A stretch of 64,000 bases of DNA from Paraglaciecola algarum (GCF_021532655.1 NZ_JAKGAS010000003.1:416911-480910); one strand, 5' to 3'. Counted from the stretch's first letter, positions 7,703-15,583 are shown. Numbers and translations: made by a program. Notes: generated by a model not told the origin, from the letters alone.

Positions 7703-9697
7703 CTATTTCAACAGATTTTTATACTTTCGGGGCTTGCGCTTCTTAGGTTTCAATATTTTCAGTCGTAGTTCTTTAATCAGCGCTTTGCTTTTATCAGCTG
7801 CGACTCGAGCTATTACACTAGACGTACCATCATCGTTAGAACGAGTACTGTATTGTTGAACCACCCCATCAGTTTGCCAATTTTTGCCGTCTTGCCATGC
7901 TCTGCCGTCAGTGCTGCCTTCTACTATAAAAAAGTAATCATAACCCAGCGCATCATTACGCTGAAATTCAAGCGCTACATATTCACCTTGTGCATCACTG
8001 ACTTCAATTAAATGCGGTTTTTGCTCTGCACTTGGAGATGTAGGATCCTTTGGGTTTGTTCCGAAAACAAATTCGTGAAAATTGTCGACCCCATCACCGT
8101 CAGGATCATCAAAGGCATCTGACACTGCATATTTATTCTCAAACTCATCCGATAGTCCATCACCGTCTGCATCGGCTGGCGGCAATGGTGCTTCTGAATC
8201 CGTGTTATAAAGATTGTATTGCGCCAGCATGGGCTCAAGCTTTGCTTTTTCAGCCAGTAACATGGCTTTATGCTCACCTTCTGGAAGATCATTTATTTTA
8301 ACAAAACTGTCGTAGTCAGCCGGCGTCTTGGTTGCGTCATACCAGACACCATATCCGTCCCTGAGTACCTTATCATTGCGGATCATCTGAGCGTCAAGAC
8401 GCATCGCGTAAATGTAATCACGGTGCCTATTGGTTTTTCCGGTTAGGTACGGCCACATGCTTTTTCCATCTAGCTTGTCGTAGCCTTCAGGAAATTCGAA
8501 GCCCATTATGTCAGCCAATGTCGGTAACACATCCGTCAAATCAGCCTGGATATTCTGCCGTCCTTGAACGAGTCCCTCTACCCCTGGCGCATAAATCATC
8601 ATAGGCACATGAGGGCCTTTCTGGCGATGAACCGAACTTTTTCCCCAACCTTGAGTAGCATTATCGGCGGTAAATATAATCACGGTATTTTCAAGCTCGC
8701 CAATATCCTGCAGTTTTTGCAGATACTGCCATAATTGGTAATCGAGATACTCTAGGTGATAACTGATCCCTTCAGGTGTGATATTTTTTGCGGTATAACT
8801 TCCATCTGTTTGCCGAATATATTTTGCATCGGCGCGGGTATAGGTTCCAAACTCCCCCTCGTCTTGGTTATAGGTGATTTTAGGTGTGGGTACCCAATGT
8901 GTTGGGTTGTCTTCAACAGCAGGATCACGGGCCGTATGACCTAAATGCGGAGTGTGATAAACGAAGAATGGTTTTCCCGATTCTTTTGAACGATCCATAA
9001 AATCAAAAATATACTCCATCTCCAGATCCGGCGCATAATCATTCAATGTGGTTTTGACATACTTATAGGGATCAGCTGGATGATCCGGATGATTGATAAG
9101 CTGTATTTCAGGCCACCAGTAAAAAGACTTGTGATCCCAGTGTTTAGGATCCGCTGTTCTGAAAATCTCATAAGGATTCTTATTCGGCGTGCCAAATGGA
9201 TTCCAGCCTGCACGTTTAGTTTCAGCAGGATTAAATACACCCTCATTAAACCCCATACTAAGGGTATCTGCGCCGTCAGTGTTATGGGTTTTAGACACCC
9301 AAATATTGGCATAGCCCGCATCTCGGCTCATATTCCCTAGGGTGATCGGCGCGCTTTGATAGGCGACATATTGGGTGTGACTATTGCCGCCCATATGGCT
9401 GTTATCCCAATACTTATTTTGATGGGCATAGGTGCCGTTCATGATTTGCACACGGGTAGGCTTACAAATGGTACTGGCCCAAACCGTTTCAATAAAACTG
9501 CCACCTTGTGCAGCTATCTTGTCCAGCACTGGGGTTTGTGCCCGACGATCACCATACCATTTGGTCGACTCATACATCGGAAACTCCCTGGCACTGATAT
9601 CGTCTGCCATAATCAAAATAACATTCATTGGCTTTGCCGCAACAACCCCAACAGAAAACAAACCTAATAGCGCTAACAATACTTGCTTCATGCTCAC
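7703..9697 (-). CDS. Secreted arylsulfatase-type sulfatase with C-terminal calcium-binding repeats
   Basis: Residues 1-21 form a signal peptide ending VAA. The sulfatase domain follows: metal-binding NVILIMADD (Asp32, Asp33) and the formylglycine motif with Cys78 in TICKPTR. The motif is C-x-P-T-R rather than the commoner C-x-P-S-R, with the cysteine kept. Further metal and catalytic segments are HTPHLGHTA and FTADNATQGWGKSSVHRQKG. Residues about 510-555 hold two aspartate-rich repeats (DADGDGLSDEFENKY, DPDGDGVDNFHEF) like thrombospondin type-3 calcium sites, followed by a C-terminal beta domain and a basic tail. It likely removes sulfate from algal polysaccharide or other organic sulfate. 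No maturase gene is nearby. Confidence 0.85.
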   Translation of the reverse strand: MSMKQVLLALLGLFSVGVVAAKPMNVILIMADDISAREFPMYESTKWYGDRRAQTPVLDKIAAQGGSFIETVWASTICKPTRVQIMNGTYAHQNKYWDNSHMGGNSHTQYVAYQSAPITLGNMSRDAGYANIWVSKTHNTDGADTLSMGFNEGVFNPAETKRAGWNPFGTPNKNPYEIFRTADPKHWDHKSFYWWPEIQLINHPDHPADPYKYVKTTLNDYAPDLEMEYIFDFMDRSKESGKPFFVYHTPHLGHTARDPAVEDNPTHWVPTPKITYNQDEGEFGTYTRADAKYIRQTDGSYTAKNITPEGISYHLEYLDYQLWQYLQKLQDIGELENTVIIFTADNATQGWGKSSVHRQKGPHVPMMIYAPGVEGLVQGRQNIQADLTDVLPTLADIMGFEFPEGYDKLDGKSMWPYLTGKTNRHRDYIYAMRLDAQMIRNDKVLRDGYGVWYDATKTPADYDSFVKINDLPEGEHKAMLLAEKAKLEPMLAQYNLYNTDSEAPLPPADADGDGLSDEFENKYAVSDAFDDPDGDGVDNFHEFVFGTNPKDPTSPSAEQKPHLIEVSDAQGEYVALEFQRNDALGYDYFFIVEGSTDGRAWQDGKNWQTDGVVQQYSTRSNDDGTSSVIARVAADKSKALIKELRLKILKPKKRKPRKYKNLLK

Positions 9698-9713
9698 TCT
9701 TCTAAAATCGACT

Positions 9714-9740
9714 TTCTATATATCTCCTAAGCATATAGAA
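9714..9740. promoter_or_regulatory. Inverted repeat upstream of the sulfatase
   Basis: TTCTATAT (9714-9721) and ATATAGAA (9733-9740) form a perfect 8-bp inverted repeat just upstream of the sulfatase start. This is a possible operator. No known consensus is matched. Confidence 0.3.
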
Positions 9741-9933
9741 ATAATCTATCACCACTTAAATAAATTTATATTTAAAAATCATTTTTTATATTTATTTTTT
9801 TTGAATTAGTGAAGGATCATAGTTAGAAGAAGTGACGAGTTAGTAGATACTAGACAGTGTGCAGCTAACAGCGGATTGGCAAGATAAAAACAATGGCTAG
9901 CCCTGCGGGATTAAAGCCATGACTCAACAAGCC

Positions 9934-10173
9934 TTAGTGTTTAGATAATAATTGTTTAATTCTAGCTAATTCTTCTTCGTTACTATTTTCTAACCAAGGT
10001 TGATTGGCTCGCCTATACCAATATGCGGCATTGGAAAGATCACCTTCAATTCGATGTAAAAAGCCATGTAACAAAGAGCCAAACATACAAGGCTCATGTT
10101 GCACCAACTCATGAGCGCCATCCCAATCATCTTGCTCAATTAACGCAACCGCCCGTAAAAATACATCTGTCAT
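9934..10173 (-). CDS. Conserved hypothetical protein, TPR-like
   Basis: I do not recognise a named family. The product of 79 residues is helical and reads like one and a half tetratricopeptide-type helix pairs (AVALIEQDDWDGAHELVQ, then GDLSNAAYWYRRA). Small cytoplasmic proteins of this type are common in marine gammaproteobacteria. I start at the ATG at 10173 because AGGTG lies five bases before it; a GTG two codons upstream lacks that spacing. No signal peptide or membrane segment is present. Function is unknown and the neighbours give no clue. Confidence 0.6.
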   Translation of the reverse strand: MTDVFLRAVALIEQDDWDGAHELVQHEPCMFGSLLHGFLHRIEGDLSNAAYWYRRANQPWLENSNEEELARIKQLLSKH

Positions 10174-10519
10174 AATCACCTAATTAACTTATACCAATTA
10201 CATTCATTGGCTGAATATACCTACGTCTGTGACTAGATAAAAGTGGTGACTAGATAAAAGCGGTGGCAAGTTAAACGAAGCGGCTAGTAAATAGACAATA
10301 GAAAGAGCCTAGCTAGGTTACTAGAACATTTGAACCACCGAGCACACAGAGATCACTGAGAAAAGATGAATGTCTCTCGAGCAAGACTAGCCCTGTGTAA
10401 CATGCCAAATAAAGGGAAAAATGGGCTGTTACCTCAAGCTGTTTTATCTGCGGGACTAGGTCCAAACCAGTTCAATTCTAAATTGGTCCGGAGCCTCCCA
10501 TCAACAAACATGAAAATGC
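10174..10519. other. Intergenic stretch with degenerate repeats
   Basis: No gene is visible. A 17-bp unit GTGACTAGATAAAAG(T/C)G is repeated in tandem at 10229-10245 and 10246-10262. A 13-base string TGCCAAATAAAGG (10403-10415) recurs at 12267-12279. A small hairpin CAATT/AATTG lies near 10472-10484. The stretch looks like eroded repeat sequence. Confidence 0.5.
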
Positions 10520-11371
10520 TTAGAGTTTAATCTGGCCTTTAATTTTTTCTAATAACTTAGGCCCAATTCCCTTCACCTTCAACAAATCGTTTAAGGTTTT
10601 AAAAGGGCGGTCGGTTAATATGTTCTGCGCAACGGTTGCTGACACTCCCTTTATCGCTCTAACTTGTTCTAACTCCGCGCGATTTATAGAAACTGCGCTA
10701 GCTTTAGTTGCCTTATGCTTGGTTGAGGGTTTCTTAGTTTTGCTGGCTTTAGCTTTTTTATTAGTTGTCTTTGGGGCCGCCTTTGCCGTTGACAGCATAT
10801 CCTTCGCTGTTACTTCTTCAACTTCTTCAACTTCTTCAACAACGCTAGTATTGGTGTTTGTGTCGGTAGCAGCTTCACTTTTTACTGAATTGCTTTGCGG
10901 TTCAATTTCAAGATTGGCAAAATCGACATGGATCACCGTATTGGCGCCGCCATCTATAATGCTAGGCTTCCAAGTTGAAATATAAGGAAGGTCAAAATTA
11001 ACAGCGTCACGAGTAATATAGCCATTTTCTGTCCACTCTCTCAACATAAGGCAAATGTACCACTGCCCAGTCGGCGGCTCTTGAAATTCTAAGTTATAAA
11101 CACTAGGCCCCACATAATGCTGATCCAACAGTTCTCCTATGGCTGTTCCCGCCAAAGCTACGCCATCAAATTGTCCGCTGTAGTAAGGTTGTCTTAGAGC
11201 CCAAAGTTCTAATGCCAGGGTACCACTGATATTTTCAGCATTACGATTGTTTTGAATGGCTGAAACATCAATAGAAATCTGATTATTGTGAATGCGGTAC
11301 CCGCAAGGTTGCTGTATTTGTAATGCTTCAGAGCCCGTTAAATCTTCTGATAAGACCTGTGTTGCTGTCAT
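10520..11371 (-). CDS. Protein with C-terminal helix-hairpin-helix domain
   Basis: The 283-residue protein has three parts. Residues about 1-155 are beta-rich and without a family I recognise (GTLALELWALRQPYY, GQWYICLMLREW). Residues about 160-220 are a low-complexity acidic then lysine/alanine-rich linker, containing EEVEEVEEV from a tandem DNA repeat and many KK pairs like a nucleic-acid-binding tail. Residues about 225-283 form a ComEA-type double helix-hairpin-helix (INRAELEQVRAIKGVSATVA, LLKVKGIGPKLLEKIK). The HhH unit suggests non-specific DNA binding. No signal peptide is visible, so it is unlikely to be a ComEA uptake protein. Function is unknown. Confidence 0.7.
   Translation of the reverse strand: MTATQVLSEDLTGSEALQIQQPCGYRIHNNQISIDVSAIQNNRNAENISGTLALELWALRQPYYSGQFDGVALAGTAIGELLDQHYVGPSVYNLEFQEPPTGQWYICLMLREWTENGYITRDAVNFDLPYISTWKPSIIDGGANTVIHVDFANLEIEPQSNSVKSEAATDTNTNTSVVEEVEEVEEVTAKDMLSTAKAAPKTTNKKAKASKTKKPSTKHKATKASAVSINRAELEQVRAIKGVSATVAQNILTDRPFKTLNDLLKVKGIGPKLLEKIKGQIKL
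10814..10840. repeat. In-gene 9-bp tandem repeat
   Basis: Three copies of a TTCTTCAAC unit inside the helix-hairpin-helix gene encode the repeated Glu-Glu-Val segment. The unit is a multiple of three, so copy changes keep the frame. Confidence 0.7.
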
Positions 11372-11820
11372 AAAAATATCCTGTTAAAAACCGGTGAAAA
11401 AAGTTGGCGGATTTTAATACAATATTGCCGAATTAGTAAACAAATTGTGATGACATTTTTATGAATTTAATGTTATCTCTTAGTTGAGTTTAGATTAATT
11501 AATCTACATGAATTATTGATTACATTTTAGTGGATAGAAACTAGTAAATAGAGGCTAGTGATTAGTAAAAAAACGGCTATGCCGCAAGGAGTTGTAACCG
11601 CGGAGATCACAGAACGCTGCGCTGTACAGAGAAAAATGGCTCAACATTTACAGAAACCAATATTTACACAGACAAACATTTTAATTTTTTGCCCCCGCAG
11701 ATCCTTGCTCTAACCCCGACATTTATGCTTTTTGTTAAGCTTATTGAATAAGCACCATTGTTTAAGTTTATAATGGCGGTCAAATAGTTTTCGCAATTGG
11801 TAGACTCAGGTAAGTAGAAA
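11372..11820. other. Intergenic stretch with eroded repeats
   Basis: No gene is visible over about 450 bases. The part 11531-11640 (ACTAGTAAATAGAGGCTAG, GGAGATCACAGAACGCTG) resembles 10260-10370 in base pattern (CTAGTAAATAG, AGAGATCACTGAG). This suggests two degraded copies of a dispersed element flanking the helix-hairpin-helix gene. Confidence 0.4.
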
Positions 11821-12069
11821 ATGGCCCATAAAGTACGTTATAAGTTTAATGGTGTGGCAAAGGAAATCAGTTTTTCTTACAGCCGCCATCAAAATATGCA
11901 TGAGGCAGTGGCCGATGCTGAAGGAGTAGACCTTAGCCACTTTTTGCAAACTGAGCAGCAAATTGCCGCCATCAGTAAAGGCAAAGCTACAGTAAGAAAT
12001 TTTAGAGATGCCGAATTTATAAAAATGGGGTTTACTGAATTATACTTCTTAAAAAATGGCCAAGAGTGA
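11821..12069 (+). CDS. DUF2960 family protein
   Basis: The 82-residue protein fits DUF2960, a small family of marine gammaproteobacteria: MAHKVRYKFNGVAKEISFSY, then the helical HEAVADAEGVDLSHFLQTEQQ and a conserved RNFRDAEFIKMGF near residues 61-73. It is cytoplasmic and has no known role. GGTAAG lies about eight bases before the ATG. It marks the left border of the accessory island, because the sequence after its stop is repeat and then atypical genes. Confidence 0.75.
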   Translation: MAHKVRYKFNGVAKEISFSYSRHQNMHEAVADAEGVDLSHFLQTEQQIAAISKGKATVRNFRDAEFIKMGFTELYFLKNGQE

Positions 12070-12100
12070 TGGATGTTTATGTTCATGTACTCAATAGTAT

Positions 12101-12420
12101 CGTGAACAGTTGAGATAATGGCTTCGCCACTTTATGCGCTGCGCTTATTGTCATCCATGACTTTTTTCAAACGAAATCCATTTCGTCCAACTTACTTCTT
12201 TGCAACAGCTCAAAGAAGTAAGCAAGAAAAGCCGCGCTAAAACCAAGTTCTTATGCCTGCGCGACTTGCCAAATAAAGGTCGCAATGATCTGCACCCTAC
12301 AGGCATTGCTCAAATTACATCTATGTAATTTATCCTCTATTTGACTGCGTTGCTCGGCGAACTTGGAGTCGCGAGAAAATCAAAAGCATGGCTGCGCCAC
12401 TGACAAACTATTAAGCATTA
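12101..12420. repeat. Hairpin-rich non-coding repeat element
   Basis: The stretch holds several perfect short hairpins: GTCA-TCCA-TGAC (12150-12161), ACGAAA-TCCA-TTTCGT (12171-12186), a 12-bp stem (12191-12202 with 12211-12222) and AAATTACA-TCTA-TGTAATTT (12312-12331). Three of the four loops read TGGA or TAGA on the minus strand. One frame is open for about 40 codons (12214-12328) but has no start or binding site. It resembles elements that recur between genes in Alteromonadales and Vibrionales; that likeness is from memory, not a search. Confidence 0.6.
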
Positions 12421-12460
12421 AATTCGGCCTATCAACTTTTATTATAACCAGTTGTTTTTG

Positions 12461-12489
12461 TTGACATTTAATAAAATAAGTTGTTAGAT
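12461..12489 (+). promoter_or_regulatory. Candidate sigma-70 promoter for the ATPase gene
   Basis: TTGACA at 12461-12466 is a perfect -35 box. After 17 bases comes TTAGAT (12484-12489), close to the -10 consensus. Transcription would start near 12496, downstream of the TTG at 12481 and upstream of the ATG at 12523. Confidence 0.5.
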
Positions 12490-14520
12490 GAGTTAGCCCA
12501 AAAAAATACGCCAAGTAAATTAATGCAGAAAATTAATCAGATACTCGCAGCGATTTCAAGAAGAGCTGAAAGAACTAAAAAGGTCGAACATTTAGTAAAT
12601 TCATTTGTTGACGTTGGCTCTTTGCAATCAATGATTTCAAATTATGAAAACCAAGTCATCTACGGCCGAAAGGGTACTGGAAAAACTCATGCACTAATTT
12701 ATTTAAATACTAAAAATAATATAAATGGTCGCGTGTCCATTAATATAGACCTAAGGACTATAGGATCTTCTCAGAGCTTTTATATTAACAACGAATATAC
12801 TGAAAAAGACCGAGCGTTAAGGTTGCTGTCCGACATATTAGGCAATGTACACGAAGCTATATTGGAAACAGTTTCAGAATCAGATGAGATAGACTTGTCT
12901 GCAGTAGTTCCAATTTTAGATGAATTTGTAGAATGCATAACTAACATAGAAATTTGCGGAACTATTGAACGAGAATCACAATCTGAAAGTAATCACTCAA
13001 ATAAATTACAATATAATTTAACAGCAAGTTCGTCAAAAGGTCTCACCGCCTCACTATCGGAAACTACAGGATCCTCAGAAAAAGCCTCAGCAAAACAAAC
13101 TAGAGCTGGTTATGAAAACCTTCGTATTCACTTCGGTTTGTTAATTAAAAGTGTAAAAAAACTAGTAAAATTGATGCCTGAAAACGAGCTTTGGATTCTG
13201 CTAGATGAATGGGGCAGCATCCCTTACGAACTTCAACCATATGTAGCAGATTTACTTAGGAAAGTCCTGTTCCCAGTCAATGGAGTAATTGTAAAAATTG
13301 CGACAACCCCCATGCGAGCAAATTTTAGAAAAACAACTGAAACTCAAAGCTTCATCGGATTCGAACTCGGTGTAGATGTGTCTTCAGTAATAGACTTAGA
13401 TGAATTCCTAGTCTTTGAAAATAATTACGAAACCGCGAAAAGTTTTTTTAAAAACCTCATACACAAACATGCTCTAGCAATCGATACAAATAACATTTGT
13501 AGCCTAGATGAAACAAAATTTATCAACCATATTTTTACCCAAAGATCTTCCTTTGAAGAGTTTGTCCGCGCATCCGAGGGAAGTCCAAGAGATGCGATTA
13601 ATATTTTGTCCAAGGCAGCATTTAAAGCTGCGGATAGCAAAATAGCAATTAAACATATAAGAGAAGCTGCTAGAAGTTTTTATCATACCGATAAGCATAA
13701 TGAGTTAAATTCGAACGCTGAAGCTTTAGAGCTATTAGATTGGATTATTCGAGAAGTCATCAGTACTAGAAAAACTAGAGGCTTCTTACTGTCATGTGAC
13801 TCTAAAGATAAATTAATTGATTACCTTTACGATGCCAGAGTATTACACATACTAAAACAAGGAGTTTCCGTTTCAACTATGGCAGGTAAACGATTCAACA
13901 TATATAGTCTAGACTATGGTTGTTACGTTGACTTAATTGGTACTCAAGGCTACCCAAAAGCATTACTAATTGCATCCAGTAAGAATAATGAAGATACTTA
14001 TGTAGAAATCCCCGCGGCTTGTTTCGCTTCAGCGAAACATTCTATTCTAGAATTACAGAGTTATTACAACCAACATCAAACGAGCTTTTCATTTGTTAAT
14101 TCCGCCAAAGACTTAACATTGGCTGTAATTAATTTAAATAGTAAAAAAGAATTAGAGAGCAGCGTACCAGATTCCCTTTTGGATGGAATACCCAAAAATA
14201 TCGAAAATAAAAAGATTGATAATTCTATCTTCAAGCCTCTCATATTTGTTGCCTTAATAATAAGAAAGGCACAAAATCATGAATATAGCACCGGGGTACA
14301 AATAACAAACATAATCAATGAGTATTTGATTCACGAAAGTAAACCTAAGAAACCGAATAATATTTCCCGAGAGTTAAGAGACCAAGGCAAGATAGAAAAA
14401 ATGCCGTGGCTTACGTTGATGTCGAAAACCGCTGGTTCAGGTAACGTATTTTGTATAAATGAATTATGGAAGGTTTATTGGAAAGAATACTTCGACTCCC
14501 CTCCTCCTAATATAATGTAA
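12481..14520 (+). CDS. ORC/Cdc6-like P-loop ATPase, possible defence protein
   Basis: The 679-residue protein has Walker A GRKGTGKT (residues 62-69), a Walker B strand LWILLDEW (237-244, Asp242-Glu243), a sensor-1-like VKIATTP (271-277) and a GSPRDAI sensor-2-type motif (367-373), in the order typical of ORC/Cdc6 and STAND-like AAA ATPases. A serine-rich, probably disordered insert lies at about 163-208. The last 110 residues look like a winged helix (VQITNIINEYL, ISRELRDQGKI). It lies alone in a repeat-rich island. The start is uncertain: TTG at 12481 follows a stop directly, but a good promoter overlaps it, so the ATG at 12523 (665 residues) may be real. Relatives of this ATPase type occur in anti-phage loci; a defence role here is inferred. 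Confidence 0.7.
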   Translation: MLDELAQKNTPSKLMQKINQILAAISRRAERTKKVEHLVNSFVDVGSLQSMISNYENQVIYGRKGTGKTHALIYLNTKNNINGRVSINIDLRTIGSSQSFYINNEYTEKDRALRLLSDILGNVHEAILETVSESDEIDLSAVVPILDEFVECITNIEICGTIERESQSESNHSNKLQYNLTASSSKGLTASLSETTGSSEKASAKQTRAGYENLRIHFGLLIKSVKKLVKLMPENELWILLDEWGSIPYELQPYVADLLRKVLFPVNGVIVKIATTPMRANFRKTTETQSFIGFELGVDVSSVIDLDEFLVFENNYETAKSFFKNLIHKHALAIDTNNICSLDETKFINHIFTQRSSFEEFVRASEGSPRDAINILSKAAFKAADSKIAIKHIREAARSFYHTDKHNELNSNAEALELLDWIIREVISTRKTRGFLLSCDSKDKLIDYLYDARVLHILKQGVSVSTMAGKRFNIYSLDYGCYVDLIGTQGYPKALLIASSKNNEDTYVEIPAACFASAKHSILELQSYYNQHQTSFSFVNSAKDLTLAVINLNSKKELESSVPDSLLDGIPKNIENKKIDNSIFKPLIFVALIIRKAQNHEYSTGVQITNIINEYLIHESKPKKPNNISRELRDQGKIEKMPWLTLMSKTAGSGNVFCINELWKVYWKEYFDSPPPNIM

Positions 14521-14527
14521 CTCTTCA

Positions 14528-14569
14528 TACCTGCGGGGGCTGGTTCGCTGAAAAACGTAAAGGTGCAAT
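14528..14569. repeat. Island repeat, copy 1
   Basis: A 42-base element begins TACCTGCGGG and ends CGTAAAGGTGCAAT. It starts eight bases after the ATPase stop. It is nearly identical to 15198-15238. Confidence 0.75.
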
Positions 14570-14571
14570 CG

Positions 14572-14600
14572 TACCTGCGGGGTCAGGTTCGTTGAAAGCA
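14572..14600. repeat. Island repeat, copy 2 (truncated)
   Basis: The element starts TACCTGCGGGG and is collinear with copies 1 and 3 through GGTTCGTTGAAA, then diverges. It lies two bases after copy 1, giving a tandem full and partial pair before the antitoxin gene. Confidence 0.65.
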
Positions 14601-14682
14601 ATTAACAAAACACCCATTTTAATTTAGAAACGAATTGACAGCACCAGCTCGCATTCCCATAATGGGAAATATCGGAGAGAGC

Positions 14683-15051
14683 ATGAATATAAAACCTATT
14701 AAGAACCAGCAAGACTATGAACTTGCTATGGTTACGATTGAAAAGCTTTGGGATGCTCGGCCGGGTTCTGCTGAGGCTGATGAATTAGATGTGTTGGCCA
14801 CGTTAGTTGAGTCATATGAAAAGAAGCAATTTGAAATTGCAGCGCCTGATCCTGTGGCGGCCATAAAGTTTCGAATGGAGCAGCAGGGCCTTAGCGATGC
14901 AGATTTAGTGTCGGCATTAGGGCAAAGAAGCCGAGTATCTGAGATTTTAAACAAAAAAAGAAAACTCAGTATTTCAATGATCCGCAACTTACACCAACAA
15001 CTACAAATACCCCTAGAAAGCCTTATTTCTGATTATCCGTTAGTAAAATAA
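14683..15051 (+). CDS. higA: HigA-type antitoxin / HTH regulator without its toxin
   Basis: Residues about 1-60 (MNIKPIKNQQDYELAM, GSAEADELDVLATLVESYE) match the N-terminal segment of the HigA/COG5499 antitoxin group. Residues about 65-120 form a helix-turn-helix (RMEQQGLSDADLVSALGQRS, RVSEILNKKRKLS). I start at the ATG at 14683 (122 residues) because GGAGAG precedes it at good spacing; an upstream in-frame TTG at 14635 adds 16 atypical residues. HigA genes normally follow a higB toxin gene of about 300 bases. Here the 160 bases upstream hold repeat copies and no toxin. It may be an orphan repressor left by toxin loss, or an antitoxin acting against toxins elsewhere. Confidence 0.75.
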   Translation: MNIKPIKNQQDYELAMVTIEKLWDARPGSAEADELDVLATLVESYEKKQFEIAAPDPVAAIKFRMEQQGLSDADLVSALGQRSRVSEILNKKRKLSISMIRNLHQQLQIPLESLISDYPLVK

Positions 15052-15076
15052 GAGCGAGTCGATACTCAGCTCTTAT
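15048..15076. terminator. Hairpin overlapping the higA stop
   Basis: ATAAGAGC (15048-15055) pairs with GCTCTTAT (15069-15076), with an inner GAGT/ACTC. It includes the stop codon of the antitoxin gene. There is no T-run, so it could also be an mRNA 3' end or a protein site. Confidence 0.35.
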
Positions 15077-15197
15077 CAGTAAACAAAATCTCTAAATACG
15101 GATACCTAGCTAAATTTTATTGAACGCTTTTATAAAGGGCTTTTGATCTTGGTAAAATTTTATATTGTCAGTGGAATTTAAACGCTTCCTGTATACA

Positions 15198-15238
15198 TAC
15201 CTGCGGGTGAGGTTCGTTGAAAAACGTAAAGGTGCAAT
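15198..15238. repeat. Island repeat, copy 3
   Basis: A 41-base element from TACCTGCGGG to AAAGGTGCAAT. Compared with copy 1 it differs at only a few positions and one base of length. Copies 1-2 and 3 bracket the antitoxin gene in direct orientation, about 670 bases apart. Confidence 0.75.
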
Positions 15239-15259
15239 TAACCGGAATTATCTCATCAC

Positions 15260-15294
15260 CCATCGTAAAATAAATTAATTTTATTTTACGATGG
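15260..15294. promoter_or_regulatory. Perfect 15-bp inverted repeat
   Basis: CCATCGTAAAATAAA and TTTATTTTACGATGG are perfect complements around a five-base centre (TTAAT). It could be a protein binding site, a hairpin or the fused ends of a lost element. No T-run follows. Confidence 0.6.
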
Positions 15295-15367
15295 CGAGAA
15301 CTAAATCAAAAAACCTGAGTCCTATTTAGTGTGTGTTTTATTTTGTGTGTGTCTCTAGTATGTGTTT

Positions 15368-15397
15368 AGCCCAGATTTTATCTGGGCTTTTTTTTTG
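15368..15397 (+). terminator. Rho-independent terminator with no attached gene
   Basis: AGCCCAGA and TCTGGGCT form a strong stem followed by nine T on the plus strand. The nearest upstream plus-strand gene is higA, 317 bases away, so it may end that transcript or be left from a lost gene. Confidence 0.85.
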
Positions 15398-15410
15398 CCT
15401 GTTATAAAAC

Positions 15411-15435
15411 AAAAAAACGAGCCTAAACTCGTTTT
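15411..15435 (-). terminator. Terminator of the gcvTHP operon
   Basis: Read on the minus strand, AAAACGAG (15435-15428) pairs with CTCGTTTT (15421-15414) and is followed by more T. It lies about 150 bases after the gcvP stop, the only minus-strand operon upstream. Confidence 0.7.
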
Positions 15436-15583
15436 CTTAATCTATAACTTGTCCAGTTTCTACTGAATCATTGGAGTATCAGCAAAGCTGCCGAGCTAAG
15501 AGACCCGATGAGCATAGTAGTCCTATGTGATTTGGGCGAGTAGCGATGGCAATGCAGCTGAGGCTTCAAGGATGACGTAAAAA

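Larger units (their letters stand above)
15052..15583. other. Right part of the island, no gene seen
   Basis: Apart from the items listed separately (hairpin at 15048, island repeat copy 3, palindrome at 15260, terminators at 15368 and 15411), no coding frame is convincing. The 15448-15580 part, next to gcvP, is structured (for example CATAG-TAGTC-CTATG) and resembles a gene-end repeat. Confidence 0.5.

Noticed and set aside
8008..9667. Several long open frames overlapping the sulfatase in other frames
   Set aside because: They are shadows of the sulfatase coding sequence and lack family features or ribosome sites.
12214..12328. About 40 open codons reading EVSKKSRAKTKFLCL and onward
   Set aside because: No start or ribosome site; it lies in a hairpin-rich repeat, and similar spurious frames are common in such elements.
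14521..14682. A higB toxin gene upstream of higA
   Set aside because: Only about 160 bases are available and they consist mostly of repeat copies; no toxin-like frame is found.
14528..15238. Integron attC-type sites around the antitoxin gene
   Set aside because: The repeats lack the paired core sites and imperfect palindromic form expected of attC, and there is no integrase.
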